From NCBI GenBank assembly GCA_032988165.1, contig JANTQF010000108.1, forward strand, positions 41,794 through 105,793: DNA of 64,000 nt. The letters are read 5' to 3'. The translations under genes and the position numbers were made by a program. This document shows, piece after piece, positions 1 to 13,117 of this stretch (its first letter is position 1; every line of letters starts with the position of its first letter). The stretch comes from Emmonsiellopsis sp. PD_33 (lineage: Eukaryota > Ascomycota > Eurotiomycetes > Onygenales > Ajellomycetaceae). Under the pieces are notes generated by a model, which saw only the letters and a list, made by a program, of their open reading frames with translations, was not told the origin of the DNA and ran no database searches.

Positions 1-299
1 CATCACAGAGCAGCCTCAGTCCACTCACCCTACCCACCCTGAAACGAAACCAACCAACAAACTGCCACATTAAATAAAACGTCCAAAATATAACACTTAT
101 CGCCGCTGGCCTCTAAGGATTAATTAATCCATTCTGATCTACATAGTTGGATTCTCATAAATGTACACCCACTCACCCCCCACACTATCAGATCCTTATA
201 TGGCACAAGCCACATGCACTTGCTTTACTGTGGTAGGGATGGTAGGGATGGTGGGTAGTAATAGGTAGGAATAGAGAGAAGTAGAGGTGATAGGGGGTA

Positions 300-430
300 G
301 GTAATAGGGGTAATAGGGGAAATAGCTGGTAATAAGTGGTAATAATAAGGGGTAGGAGGCAGTAGGGGGAGACGGGGGTGAGTGGTGTAAGCTGGGAGGC
401 ACCTTATTACCCTTTATTACCCCTATTACC
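300..430. repeat. Imperfect inverted repeat, GGTAATAGGGG type
   Basis: GGTAATAGGGGTAATA at 300-315 is the exact reverse complement of the 16 bases at 415-430. Around it, a G-rich strand with GGTAGGGAT, GGTAATAAG and similar units (230-375) flips to a C-rich strand built of complementary units (400-480). The arms are degenerate, so this is an imperfect palindrome or a tandem array that reversed polarity, not a transposon with clean ends. Confidence 0.6.
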
Positions 431-1107
431 CGCTACTATCACCTATTACCCTTACCACCTCCTTCCCCCTCCACCCTCTACTAGCCTTTATTACTTCTAT
501 CATCCCATCAATCTCATTAATTCCATCCCTCCATCCATCCATCCAGTCCTATGTACTAACCAAGTTAGTTATCTATCCATTCCTAGCACCAGCACATTCC
601 TGTTCCCATGCAGATTAAGGAAGGTTACAGATCTATGAATTAATGGGGTTTCTCCTTCTCTCGGCCCCCCTCCCCCTTTTTTTTTTTTCTCGGCATGTAA
701 ACCTCCCCTAAGAACTGTCCAGCCATCAGATCTACCATCAAATCCACAACGAGAAAACCCACAAGGCAAGGTGCCCGCAACGGCACTGCGATGGGTTAAC
801 TAGTTATAAGGGGTAGATAGGTGAGTAGTAACAAACATGGTCTAGGGAATATGTAGTTAGTTATATATACCCAACTTCATCTTCATCTTTTGTTTGTTTG
901 TAACTAGTTAGTTAGTTAACTCATCATTTGTTTAAACTACCTAGTTAACTAATAAAGTGAACTGAATCGTTCAACTGCCTGCCTGGCTGTGATGCCCTCC
1001 CTCCTAAGCCTCACATTACATACAATAACTAGATAAGGAAAAAAAGGAAAATTCCCTTGCATTCATTCGTTCATACCATACATAAAAACCATAACCCATA
1101 AAAAACC

Positions 1108-1130
1108 CCATCCATCCATCCATCCATCAT
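1108..1130. repeat. CCAT microsatellite
   Basis: About five tandem CCAT units lie just beyond the 3' end of the formate dehydrogenase gene. It is a simple-sequence repeat with no sign of function. Confidence 0.8.
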
Positions 1131-1171
1131 AAAAGAAAAAAGCGCCCCTCCCCCCCAATCCACTTAAACCC

Positions 1172-2625
1172 CTACTTCCTCTGCCCATACGCCTTCGTCG
1201 CATAATCCCCCCCATGCACAATCAAATCCTCCGGTCTATAATCATGCTTCCCGCTAAAGTACGACTCAAGAATCGCCTTTGTGCCAGCCGCATAGCGCGC
1301 CTGGGCATCGATCGAGGAGCCGGACATGTGGGGTACCATGGCGTTGCCGCCGCCCCAGGGGCCCTGGACGTAGCGGAGTGGGTGGTCCTTGGGCGCGGGC
1401 TGGGGGAACCAGACGTCGCCGCCGTAGCCGCGTAGGTGTCCGGATTTGACGGCGTCGGCGACGTCTTCTTTGACGACGATGGCGCCGCGGGCGGTGTTGA
1501 TGAGCCAGGAGCCTGGGGGTGGGTGGTTAGTGGGGGGGTTGTGGGTTGGGATTAAGTTGGGGGGGTGCAGGGGGGCGTACCCTTTTTCATCTTCGAGATG
1601 AGGTCCTTGTTAAACAGACCGCGCGTCTTCTCGTGCAAGGGGCAGTTGATAGTGACGACATCACACTGCGCCAGCATCTCCTCCAGATCCAGCACGCGAC
1701 GGCAGCCAATCTCCTTCTCGGCCTCGGGGCTCAGGGGCTGGTAATCATAGTACAGCAGCTCCTTGCAGTCGAAGGGCTTGAGACGGCGCAGGACACGCTC
1801 GCCAATGCGGCCGACAGCAACGGTGCCGACGACCTTGTTCTCGAGATCGTATTCGTTCTTCGCGACGGCGGCGACGTCCCAGTCTCCGCTGGCCACCTGC
1901 TCGTGGGCGGGGACGAAGTTGCGCACGAGAACGAGGATGGTCATGACGACGTGCTCGGCGACGGAGACTACGTTGCAGCCTGTCACTTCGGCGACGGTGA
2001 TGCCTCCATTGGTCTTGTTGGCGGCGTTCAGGTCGACGTGGTCAGAGCCTACGCCGGCGGTGATTGCGATTTTGAGGTTCTTGGCTTTGGCGAGGCGTTC
2101 GGCGGTGAGGTAGCCGGGGTGGAAGCTGGGAGAGGTTAGGGAAGGGCCCCTTTATCTGGTGTGTTATGTTCTAGCTTACGGGGTTGTGATGATAACCTCA
2201 GCGTCGACGAGTTCCTGATCAAACTTGGAGTTCTCGCCCTCCTTATCAGAGGTAGTGACCAAGGTGTGTCCGCGCTCCTCGAGCCACGATCTCAAACCGA
2301 GCTCGTTCTCGGTGGTTCCAAGCAGACCAGGCTGCTGCTTCGCGTGCTCACCACCCTATAGTCAAACCATTAGCATCCCAAGCCTCGAATGCAGGCAGAA
2401 GGAACGGGGTAAACTTACATCGTACAGAACTAGCAGAACTTTACCCTGAAGTTTGGGGGTGGCTGTTAGTGTTCTAACTCCAGTGAACGGCAGACGAGAC
2501 TTTTGCCAGCCAAGAGAGGCTTGGGATGAAGGGATGGTGGAGGGACGAGGAATGGCTCGACCGGCCAGCAGGGAGGCAGAGGCTGGTCGAGAGAGATGAC
2601 GGGTGAGGGAGCGAAACAATACCAT
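1172..2625 (-). CDS. aciA: NAD-dependent formate dehydrogenase, probably mitochondrial
   Basis: Oxidises formate to CO2 with reduction of NAD+. Four exons on the minus strand: 2625-2419, 2355-2180, 2125-1581 and 1512-1172, 422 codons plus stop. All junctions are GT-AG and keep one frame. About 58 N-terminal residues rich in Arg/Ser/Thr precede the enzyme proper and look like a mitochondrial presequence. The core begins KVLLVLYD and continues with [10 protein letters not shown], the dinucleotide-binding stretch GTVAVGRIG near residue 228, NTARGAI (substrate-binding Arg) and PHMSGSSID (catalytic His), as in fungal D-2-hydroxyacid-dehydrogenase-type formate dehydrogenases. A consensus donor at 2788 and acceptor at 2682 upstream of the ATG suggest a 5' UTR intron. 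The symbol is that of the Aspergillus nidulans orthologue; orthology is inferred from sequence memory. Confidence 0.96.
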
Positions 2626-5094
2626 TGTGGGGGATAACTGAGAAACAAGCGGCCGGGGATGGACAAGAGACGAGAGGGGAGCTGTGCAGAGGGGAGATGT
2701 CAGTCAATTGGTGGTGGAGTGAGGTGAGTGAGGTGAGGTTGAAGTTGAAGTTGACGTTGGGGGTGTTGATGTCAGAAGGTTTGCTTACCTGAGCAGAGCC
2801 GCAGATATATTGCCTCGAGCGAATAGGGGTATCTAGCAAATATAGAACAGCAATTTATAAAAAGCCTGAGCTACGTTTGACCACAAGAGAAAAGAAGCGG
2901 GCGTGTTCCCGGTTTATATAGCCATCGCCAACCCCGTCCCACCCACCCACCACCGTCCTCATGTTCCTTGGATGGCCTCCTCTCCTCATCGCTGGTGCAA
3001 CAGCGGGACCGCACAGCGGCGAGGAGTTGCCGAACAGCCTGCCTCTGCCCAGCCGGACAGTGGGCAGTGGACAGCCATCCAGCAGTGTCTGCCGCCAGCG
3101 ATTGGGCGGTTGGGATCCCATTGTTCCGAAGCATGGATGGTGGGCGAGATTGGGATGGAATCCCTCGATGCGGGGTTGGAGAGGAGAAGCTGGCGAAGGA
3201 GGGGAAGGGGTTCGTCCATCTGGATAGTCAATTGAGTGGCAGACACACCCGGGATGGCTGGATGAGGGCGTTGGCCGCGCCATCCATGGCCGTAGCCAAT
3301 CTAGCCTGCAAGGGTGAAAGACATCCAAAGCTACTCTCTCTATACAAACCTCTAGGTATTGCGGTGGTTGATCAACTCCCTGCGCTGGGCTGACCTGGTT
3401 CCCCGCTCTCCCCGCCACGGCCGCCTGCACGTCTATTGCCGGGATTGCACTACATCGACAAGGGCTTGTTACAACAGCTATGCCAAGGAGTCAAATGTAA
3501 TTCATTTGTTAATCTGTTCCACCGTCTGGTGTGAATAAACTGGCGGCGACAAGGGAGAAGGAGACGGTCACGTGATGCAGCTCGTGAGGGGGAGCTGATG
3601 ACATAATGAGGGGAATGAGGGGAGCTTTTTGTCGTCTTCCCTTCCCTAGATACTAGTATTACTGAATAGAATAGGGAGCTGGATATCTTCACAATCTGCT
3701 TTAATTATAAATGATGCCTTAATCCTCTGTTCCGCTCATCAAGCTACACTCTTGTCTTTTATATAGAAATATCCCCCTTCCCATCTCCCACACCTAATTA
3801 TCTAGCCTACAACATACATTTATCAACTACAACTTACTCCAACTCCCTGCCCACTTCTCCCATCCCCCATCCACGGATAGCAGCTCTCCCAGCTCCACTC
3901 CGGTGACGCGATGCGGGCCGGACGGACCAAGCTTTGTCGGAAGGCACGGTGATGATGTCGGCAGTGCTTCCGAAAGGAAGAGAATTTTTTTTTTTTTCAT
4001 CATCTCCAACTCCAACTCCTACGAAGTGAGGAGAGGGGGAAGAGGAGAGGAGGGTTTGTTATGACTCCATTTTTTTTTTTTTTAAATCTGTTGGGTATCA
4101 GTTGGGATACTTTGCTAAAATATTTCCTCCTTTTTTTCTTTGGTTTTTTTTTTTTTTTTTTTTTTTTGGCTCATCGGACCTAAGTTGAGCGGTAACTAAT
4201 CCATTCCTTGTGGTGATGCAAAAATATACATATCCAACACCCAAGCGCCCCTTACCCTCTTGAGCCCCAATCCATGCAATCCTCCCTCTATGACTGCCAA
4301 AGCGCAACGCCGATCAGAGAAGGCAAAAAATCTACAGGTAATTGCCCAACGACATACCTACAGCCTTTTTTTATATTTCACATGATTCCGTCAAGAAAGC
4401 TATGACGGGCTGCAACAGTGGCCACCAGACAACGCCCACAATTTACAAAGAAACCCAAGACGGGGCATTGAAGAACTGAGGTTTCTATGGGTTGTATTGA
4501 TGAAAGAAATGCCTTTTGTTTTCTTAAAAGGAAATTGATTATTGATTATGCCTTTGCGGTTTTCAAACGATCAACTTAACCTTCAGATCTCGTTACATGT
4601 CTGCTTCCAGTTGGAGATGGGAGGACTGATCAAAGAACTGACAAAGTGAAGTTGGATTAGCGAGCTTAACTTAAAAACGTGGAGGGAGCCCGTCTGTTTA
4701 CAGGGTATGGCGGTAACTACATATGTACAGTACCTCCTGCTGCCGGATTAAATAAAGGTGCACGGGCGATGATTTGGGAGGTCATATTGAGACTCCATGG
4801 TCCCTGTACATAGATATGAGAGGATTGTCGACTTGAAAGGTCAAGGAAGAAGGAGCTGGTTCTATGCCAATGCTAATGGGCTAGAGTTGAAAGGCATTAC
4901 GCTATCCAAAACTGTCCTCGAAGGCCAAAAAGTCTATATAATCAAGACCCAAACCAAGCTGGGTACAGGCACCAACCAAAATGAGGAAAAGAAATGCAAG
5001 CCAAACACAAAAATACACCGCTGAATGTATGTAGAATGGTATCCGCTGAAAAGCACAACCCAAAGAGAAACCAAGAAAGAAGCCAAAACGACCA
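2626..5094. other. Intergenic: 5' region of formate dehydrogenase and 3' region of the small membrane gene
   Basis: About 2.5 kb without a convincing gene. The first 150 bp should hold the formate dehydrogenase leader and its probable UTR intron. Overlapping frames on both strands between 2855 and 3430 reflect GC-rich sequence; none carries a recognisable domain or splice pattern. The region from 3960 to 4170 has several long T runs. Confidence 0.6.
4144..4167. repeat. 24-base T homopolymer
   Basis: An uninterrupted run of 24 T, with further T runs at about 3986-3998 and 4070-4083. Such runs are common in fungal intergenic DNA and are prone to length error in sequencing. Confidence 0.85.
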
Positions 5095-5643
5095 TCACCT
5101 CCCCTCCTCCCCCTCCTCATCACTATCATCCATAAACCCCTCCTCCAGCTCCCTACTCAACCTCCTCTCCTCCTCCCCCACCCTCCCACGCTGCCGTTCC
5201 AACGCCTCCCTCCTCCCAGGATCCATCTCAAACCCCACCATCCCCTCCCCCTCCTCATCATCAAACACACTCCCACCACCACCCACGCCATCGTCATCAT
5301 CGTCATCATCATCATCGTGGCCCCCGTCGAAGATCCGCCTCCTCCGCGCCCGCCACGACGACGGCAGGACGAAATGCATCAGCGCATCGGAGACGCGGTC
5401 GCGCAGGCTGCTGGTGTGCGCGGAGATTGTGTGGAGGGGGAGATACTGGGCGTAGCGTTGGCGGTAGCGCCGGATTAGAGGGAGGATGAGGAGGGTGGAG
5501 AGGAGGTAGATTGCCAGCGAGAGGAGCGCGGGGATGAGGAGGGTCTGTTGTAGATAGGATTATATGGATTAGTATTGGAGTGAAAGGGGAGGTTGTTGGA
5601 ATACGATGGACGATACCTTTGCTACATCCAGTGGGCTTCCCAT
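5095..5643 (-). CDS. Small conserved-looking single-pass membrane protein with acidic tail
   Basis: Two exons on the minus strand, 5643-5617 (nine codons, MGSPLDVAK) and 5544-5095, give 158 residues. The intron starts GTATCG and ends CAACAG, joining AAG to ACC in phase 0. Residues about 10-33 form one hydrophobic helix (Leu/Ile-rich, ending LILPLI). A basic stretch RRYRQRY follows, then a soluble part with SWRARRRRIF, a run of nine Asp and a Glu/Arg-rich C-terminus ending in EEGEEGR. The layout fits an N-terminal anchor in the ER or mitochondrial outer membrane with a cytosolic domain. I recall similar short uncharacterised fungal proteins but no function. It is transcribed away from the formin gene, with which it shares an upstream region of about 0.9 kb. 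Confidence 0.75.
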
Positions 5644-6571
5644 GGCTATGCAGTCATGTATTTATATATCCGCATCGGGAAGATGGTGAAGGGTAGGTAG
5701 TTTCGGGCCGGGCGCACGCCCAGCTGGGAGTACCTATGAGATTCGACAACAAGCTTCCTGGAGCGGGGCGGGAGGCGGTTTGGACAGCGTTTCAGCCCTG
5801 TGTATAGATGAATGGCGGGCACAAAGAAAGATGAAACAGACACGCGTCAGATATTATGATTAGTTATTCCATGGCTGCCCATGGACAGCATCAGCGAGAG
5901 TCGGAGTATGCGAAACAAAGTCCGTCGTTCCTCACTGCGAATCTGCGATACTCGTCAGCGGGCGCGGATCATCGAATCTCCGCCGACCCGGTCACGTGCC
6001 AGCCCCTTGGCCGCATTGGGGCAAGCGCCGTCTGGGCGCGTCAACCGCCCCGAACACCCCCCCCTTAACTATTTGATATCGCCGCTCGTTGGTGGATGCT
6101 CTAGACGCTCGAGAGGACTGCAAGCCACCCTCTGTCTTTGTGCGTTGTGACCGAGACCCCTTGTCGACGATACCCCCCGATCCCTACCTGCAGTGCTGTG
6201 CTGGAGGACAACATCCGCCTCCGCAAACCATCAACATAGCAAGCAATCCGAATCTACGCCCGCTGCAGCTGGCCGGTCTAGCGCCCCAATTCCCACCCTC
6301 TATTCCCACCATTCATGCTTCGCTGGCGTGTCGATTACGTGAGTGTCTGTCAGACCTGGAGGGCGATTTGGAGAAGCCCACCGCTGGCCGACAAGGAGTA
6401 GGGTGGCTGTTCCTGGGACGTTATAGATGACCTTACCCGCCACACACACACGTCGCTGAACTTGCGGAGGGGGCAACTTCTAGCTTCCCTTATCCGACAC
6501 CGTGCTAGTGTGCAGACGCAGCTTAATGTTACTGTCACAGACGCAATCCTCGTAATAATAATAATACAGCC
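5644..6571. promoter_or_regulatory. Shared divergent upstream region of the small membrane gene and the formin
   Basis: About 930 bp separate the two divergent start codons, so both promoters must lie here. I see no clear TATA box on either side. Short frames at 5856-6586 on both strands have no recognisable domains and are read as leader sequence. Confidence 0.5.
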
Positions 6572-9500
6572 ATGCCGACCCCTCACTCCTCCTCCGATAA
6601 GTCGAGACAGTCGTCCGGGGGCAAGTCGTTTTTCGGGAGGAAACTACACAAAGACCGCCCGCCTGATCTGCGCTTCGACGGCCATAGCGGTGGTCTGGAG
6701 GTTTCTGGCGCCAGCGGCTCCGCCTCGGGATCTCGCTCGTCCAGACACTCCAAACGCGAATCTATGCAATCGATTGATTTCCCGGGCGATTTGGACTCGC
6801 CGGGAATGACGTCCGGCGTCATCACCGCTATCCCGTACGATAGCGTACCGGCGGACCCCAAGTCCCCTATTCCCGTCGACTACCTCCCTAAATCCGAGCA
6901 ACATCTGCGCAAGGAACCTTCGCCGCATCACCTGAATAAACCCGGCCACGACTACCATCAGTACCCGTCGTGGAACGGCTCTTCGACGTCAAACGGATCC
7001 TCGCAACATCCAAGCGGCCCACGGCCACCCCCTAGTTCGGCCAATACGACCATGGCGGTTAGCTCGTCGGGGGACAGGGGCACGAAATACCAGCAATGGG
7101 GAAACCAAGGATATCAATATCCCTCGTATACGACGCCGGAGTCATCTACGAATTCGCGCACCTCCCTCGACCAAAACAGTATATATTCCTCCGTCTCATC
7201 CGCAACCCGAGGCTCTACGCAGACCTCCTCCGATAATACCTCCCGTCCCTATACCTCCCACTCTAACGACCGCTATGGCCTACCTCCGAACCCATCAGCC
7301 CCCAGATTCTCCTCCACGTCTCAACAAACACAGTACCCAGTTGTGGGCGCATCGTTACCGATTTCGCCAGACGGAACGTTAAGTCGACCGAAGGATGATA
7401 AGGTGGTCGACCAGATGTTTTACGAGCTCATGATTAAGCGGGGGTGGCAGAATTTGCCTGAGCAGGCGAAGAGGCAGATGCTGGCATATCCGGCTTCGAA
7501 GAAGTGGACTCTGGTACACCAGGATCGCCTGACGCAGTGGCAGGGAGAGCAAAAGCGGAGGCAGCATGCCAGGCAAACGATGTCCTCGGATGGGCCTGCG
7601 GGACTTCTTACGAGGGCGGATGAGGAAGGGAGTCCTGAGTGGTATGTGAAGAAGGTGCTGGATGATACGATTACGGCCAAACAGCTTGGGAGTCTGAGTG
7701 TTAGTTTACGGACGCAACCGATCAGGTAAGCAATATGTCTATTCTGAAGCTGCAGGTACGACGCTAACAATGACCAGCTGGGTAAAAGCTTTCGTGGAAG
7801 CTCAAGGCCCAATCGCCCTTACGAGTGTTCTCCTGAAGATCAATCGACGAAAAGCTTCAGGTCCCGCTCCGCCTACATCTAGTGGAGGGGACAAGGACCT
7901 CGATCGTGAATATGATATCGCAAAGTGTCTCAAGGCACTGATGAACAACAAATATGGCGCGGATAATGCCCTGGCGCACGAACAAATTATTATCTCCCTC
8001 GCAAGCTCGCTGATATCTCCTCGTTTGACCACGCGCAAGATGGTCAGCGAAATCCTGACCTTCCTCTGCCACTGGGCCGACGGACAGGGTCACCGAAAGG
8101 TGCTCGGGGCAATGGACCAGGTGAAGACCATGCAAGGAGAAACAGGCCGGTTTGATGCCTGGATGCGCATTGTTGAGGTTACCATTGACGGACGAGGGAA
8201 AATGGGGAGTCTCGTTGGTGCCAGTGAGGAGTTTCGCAGCGGAGGAATTGGCATGGAGAACCTACTCATGGAATACGCCGTTGCGACTATGTTCCTGATC
8301 AATATGATTGTGGACGCCCCGGAACACGATCTGCAATTGCGATGCCATATCCGCGCGCAGTTTACCTCGTGCGGGATCAAGCGGTTGTTGACGAAGATGG
8401 AGGGCTTCCAGTATGAGATTATTGATAAGCAGATTGATCAGTACCGCGATAATGAGGCCATTGACTACGAAGATCTGCTGCAGAGGGAAAATAGCAGTAT
8501 GAAAGATAGCATTGAGGGCGAGGTTAGCGATATGACTGACCCCGTTCAAATTACGAGTGCCATATTATCCAAGATGAAAGGGGGGAGATCTCAGGATTAC
8601 TTCCTTTCTGCGATGCAACATATGCTACTAATACGGCAGAATTCTGGAGAGGATGGTGTGCGGATGTTCCAACTCGTGGATGCCATGCTTAGTTATGTTG
8701 CTATGGATCGACGACTTCCTGATCTAGATCTAAAGCAGAGCCTAAACTTTACCGTGCAGAGTTTGCTCGATAAACTGCATACAGATTCGGAGGCGAGGCA
8801 AGCCTTTGACGAGTCGCTTGAGGCCCGCCAAATCGCAGAGGCTGCCATTGCTGAACGGGACGAGGTAAAAGCCCAGCTCGAGCTTGGTGCGGATGGCCTT
8901 GTCAAGAAACTGCAGAAACAGATTGAGGAACAGACCGACATCATTAATCTCCAATCACGACAGAACGAAGCCCTCAAGGCAGAGGTTGCCGAGATCCATC
9001 GGATAAGAGGCCAGGAGCTGCAGCGGAACGAGCTCGAAACCCGCGAATTATATCTAATGCTTCGGGATGCGCAGGACGTTGCTGCTTCCTCCAAGGCACG
9101 CCAAGGCGAGCTTGGCGAGAGCGACCCTGCTCAAATGAACGGCATCCTTGACCGCGAAAAGCTAATGAATAGGCTGGAAAGACAGCTGGAGCGGACGAAA
9201 ACTCAATTTAAGCTCGAAGGTAAAGTCTGGCAGCAGAATGGACCGTCGGATAGGCTTCGGGAACTGCGAGAGCAGATGGACGGCGATGCGGATGTTGGTG
9301 GTGGTGAGTTTGATGAGGATACGAAGCGACGGCTTACAGATAGTACGTTTGGTGCTGTTTCGAGGAAGAAGAGCCAGGGCGCGAGGAAAGATGGTTCCGA
9401 TGAGCTTTCCGAGGTTAGCGAAGAGGATGAAGAGGGCGTTGTAGAGCGCCCGAAATTGGTTGAGATTAAACGGCCTCGCATGAACCCCGAGCAAGCTACG

Positions 9501-11949
9501 GGGCTGTTGGGTGAGATCGCTTCGAGGGTGCAGAAGATTGACGATAGTGATGATGAAAAGGAACCCAAAGCAGATGCTGTTCCGCCTGGACCTCCGCCAC
9601 CACCTCCCCCTCCTCCTCCGGGTATGCCTGGCCCTCCCCCACCGCCTCCCCCTCCACCACCACCACCACCTCCAGGTATGCCTGGTCCTCCACCTCCACC
9701 GCCTCCTCCTCCGGGCATGCCTGGCCCTCCCCCGCCACCTCCACCTCCTCCAGGTATGGGTGGCCCTCCACCTCCGCCACCCCCTCCAGGTATGGGCGGC
9801 CCTCCACCACCTCCACCTCCACCTGGTATGGGTGGGCCTCCTCCCCCGCCGCCTCCTGCCGGTGGCGCCGGAGGCTGGAAGGGTGGCTACTTGCCTGCCA
9901 CGCAGGTTGCCCCAGCTGCTACAATTGGATTGCCGTTCATGAGACCAAAGAAGAAGCTGAAGGCCCTGCATTGGGACAAGGTGGATACTCCTCAAGTGAC
10001 GGTGTGGGCGGCTCATGCCCCTACACACGAGGCGAAGGAGGAGAAGTACACTGAACTAGCCAAAAAGGGCGTTCTCGACGAGGTCGAGCGACTATTCAAA
10101 GCCAAGGAGACCAAGGTTCTGGGAGCTAGTTCGGCCAAAAAGAAGGACAAGAAACAGCTCATCTCGAGCGGCCTCATGCATAAGTTCCAGATTGCCATGT
10201 CTAAATTTTCTGAATTGTCACCCGATGAACTCGTTCGGAAAATCATCCACTGCGACCCGGATATCCTACAGAATAATGTTGTTATGGAGTTCTTACAGCG
10301 GGACGAGCTTTGCAGCATTCCGGAGAACACAGCAAAAGCAATGGCGCCGTATAGCAAGGATTGGACTGGCCCTGATGCTGCTACTTCGACTAGAGACCAG
10401 GATATGAATGAGCTCACGCGCGAGGATCAGGTGTATCTGCAAACGGCTTTCGAGCTGAACCATTACTGGAAGGCGAGAATGCGGGCGCTTCAACTGACAC
10501 TCACATTTGAGGCCGATTACGATGATATCTCCACGAAGCTGCAGGAGATCGTTCGCGTCTGCGAGTCGCTGCGCGATTCCGTGTCGCTGATGAACGTGCT
10601 CGGCCTGATTTTGGATATCGGAAATTTCATGAACGCGTCGAATAAGCAGGCTGTCGGATTCAAGCTTAGCTCTCTTTCACGTCTTGGCATGGTGAAGGAT
10701 GATAAGAACGAGTCCACATTCGCCGACCTCGTCGAGCGGATTGTCCGCACGCAGTACCCGGAGTGGGAAGGTTTCGTTGAGGAAATCGGGGGCGTCATCG
10801 CTGTTCAAAAGGCGAATGTTGACCAGCTCCGCACTGAGGCGCAGACTTATATCAATACTATCAAGAATGTGCAGGCGAGTTTGGATTCGGGCAATCTGAG
10901 TGATCCCAAGAAGTTCCATCCGCAGGATAGAGTCAATCAGATTGTCCAGCGGTCGATGAAGGATGCGCGACGCAAGGGTGAGCAGATGCAGTTGTATCTG
11001 GAGGAGATGACGAGGACGTACGATGATATCATGGTCTTTTATGGTGAGGATAGCTCGGACGATAATGCCCGGCGGGACTTCTTCTCGAAACTTGCGGCGT
11101 TCGTCATTGATTGGAAGGTAAGTTTTACCCAGCTCACCCCCTACCGTTTTACACTATCTAACCCAAATCTTCCACTAGAAATCCAAGGAAAAGAACATGG
11201 CCTGGGAAGAAACCCGCAAACGTACCGAGGCCTCTCTCGCCCGCAAACGCAACAACACTGCCGCCCTCACCAACGGCCTCACGGACATTCCCGACGGCCC
11301 CTTATCCCCCGCCTCTAGCGGCGCAATGGACACCTTACTCGAGAAACTTCGTGCTGCCGCCCCTCAGGCCCGAGACCAACGCGACCGCCGCCGTCGCGCA
11401 CGGCTCAAGGAGCGCCATCAAGTCCGCGTCGCTTCTGGTCAAAAGATCCCCGATCTCACCGCTGATGGTGCTGGCGATGAAAAGAGTAATAACGAAGCCG
11501 GCGACGGTGATGATGCGCACAGCGGTACGAGTGGGGACTTACTCAGCCCGCGCAGTCCCGCTGATGAGAGTTCCTCTGGAGGGAAGGAATCGCAGGTTTC
11601 TGAGGGTGAGGATATCGCTGATCGCGCGGCGAATCTGTTGCAGGGACTAAGGGATAGTAAAGAAGGCAGCAGTGGTGCGGATCGATTGAGGAGGAGGGAA
11701 AGTGCGGAGGAAGCGAGGAGGAATCGTAGACTTAGGAGGCGCACGCCGGCTACGAATGGCGGGAGTAGGGATGGAGTTGGCGCGGAGGGTGGTTTGGGAT
11801 CAGTGAGGGAGCCGTCGGGGTCGGCAGTAATGAGTGATGGTGCGGAGGAACCGTTGGCGTCGCCAACTAGTCAGATGAATGGGAGTGAGGTTGATATCGA
11901 GACGCCGGAGATTGTGGTTTCGGCGAGTAAGGATGGGGATGCGGAGTAG
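6572..11949 (+). CDS. sepA: Formin of the SepA/Bni1 type
   Basis: Nucleates and elongates unbranched actin filaments for polarised hyphal growth, septation and the contractile ring. Three exons, 6572-7725, 7778-11117 and 11179-11949, give 1754 residues, close to other Aspergillus SepA proteins. Domains in order: a Ser/Pro-rich N-terminus (1 to about 270); the GTPase-binding/FH3 region from about 275 (DDKVVDQMFYELMIKRGW) to about 700; coiled coil; an FH1 region at about 985-1082 made of proline runs separated by six GMPG or GMGG linkers, which binds profilin-actin; the FH2 domain from about 1106 (KKKLKALHWDKV), with LGLILDIGNFMN inside it. A diaphanous autoregulatory motif, MDTLLEKL followed by RRRRAR, lies near 1548-1570 and should bind the N-terminal region to hold the formin inactive. 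The first intron splits Ser385 (AG|C). The acidic Ser-rich tail is typical. Confidence 0.97.
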
Positions 11950-13086
11950 GGAGGGAGGTTGTTGGTTGGTCTCCTTTGGTGCTAACGATACAGCGCACGG
12001 TTGGAATTTTTACCCTACGGATTGGAGTTGGCGCCGCCTGTCTTGTGTTGTTTATGTTTATGTGATTTTTTTTTCTTGGTCCAATCAATGTCTGCATTCC
12101 CTTTTTTGCTCCTTTTTCTTTCTATATTTATTTCTCTTTTTTGTTATTTTTCTATTTTCTCCTGTTTTGCCTATCCTACATATCCATACGCCCGCCCATC
12201 CCTTTTCTCATTTCTTTCCATTTTATCTCGTCTCATAGCGTTACCGTCCTGCCTTTCCTATATCTCTTTCCTAACCAACTGCATTTTCCACCTCGCCTTG
12301 TCGCTTCTTTAATTTTCTATTTCCTTTCTGTTTTGGCATGACTGATTGATCACTTATTGATATAATAAATAGGCAGGGCGAATTGGTGGTTTGCCTGCAT
12401 TTCACGTCATGTCCTCGTTCTATTTTCCTATGTATGCTCTTCCTGCCTAGTTACTTGGGTGGGTGGTTAGTCTGGTTATTTATTCTCTCTTCATATATTT
12501 CTTCCCCAGTTTCATTCCATCCCTCTCCATTATTATTCTCTTTTCTTGTTCTTGCTGATACTGCAACCACTACACCTCCGCCCCTTGCCTTTCCACCCCC
12601 CATTATCATTATTATTATATCCTTTTCTTCGATTTAATACTTTATTAGCATACACTTTACATTACCTTGCTGGATACAATTGCTTATATCATATTATGCA
12701 TGTGTATTAATGTACTCTTTCTATCCATGGATGGTTTCCTTCCTTTGTTCGAGTTAGTTAGATTGAATGTTTTTATTTACTTATTAGCCTTTTTTTTTTG
12801 CTTGGTTGGCTGTTTAGATAGTTAACTATGTATTGAAAGGGGGGTTGGTCGGGTTAGATTCGTTATATAGTTATGTATGCTATTAACTACCTGTTATTAT
12901 TCACTTTTGGGCGCTTTCGTGTGATGGGTTTTTTTGGTGTGTGGATGGATGGTTGTGTTTAATGATATGGTGGATGGGTGTAGGGAGTTGTGGGGTGGAT
13001 TAGATTGGTTTCCATCGTGAGCTGTGACTTGTAAGTTGTACGTAAAGAGTGGTGGTAATGGGATTCCCTTTTGGGATAGATGTAGA

Positions 13087-13117
13087 TTTTTCTTTTCTTT
13101 TCTTTTCTTTTCTTTTC
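13087..13117. repeat. (TCTTT)n microsatellite
   Basis: About six tandem TCTTT units in the region downstream of the formin. It is a simple-sequence repeat. Confidence 0.85.

Larger units (their letters stand above)
1..1171. other. Intergenic, low-complexity flank downstream of formate dehydrogenase
   Basis: No open frame here looks like a protein. The stretch holds a G-rich segment (about 230-375) followed by its C-rich counterpart (about 400-480), CCAT microsatellites near 530-545 and 1108-1130, a T run near 677-690 and GTTAGTTAG-like repeats near 906-950. It ends at the stop codon of the minus-strand formate dehydrogenase, so its right part probably contains that gene's 3' UTR. Confidence 0.6.

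Noticed and set aside
1546..2139. 197-codon plus-strand frame
   Set aside because: It is the antisense of formate dehydrogenase exon 3; the minus strand encodes the conserved enzyme.
2855..3430. Overlapping frames on both strands, up to 191 codons
   Set aside because: GC-rich intergenic sequence with frames open on both strands, no domain, no splice pattern, no preferred start.
9162..10028. 288-codon minus-strand Arg/Trp-rich frame
   Set aside because: Antisense of the formin FH1 proline-codon repeats (CCN read backwards gives Gly/Trp/Arg).
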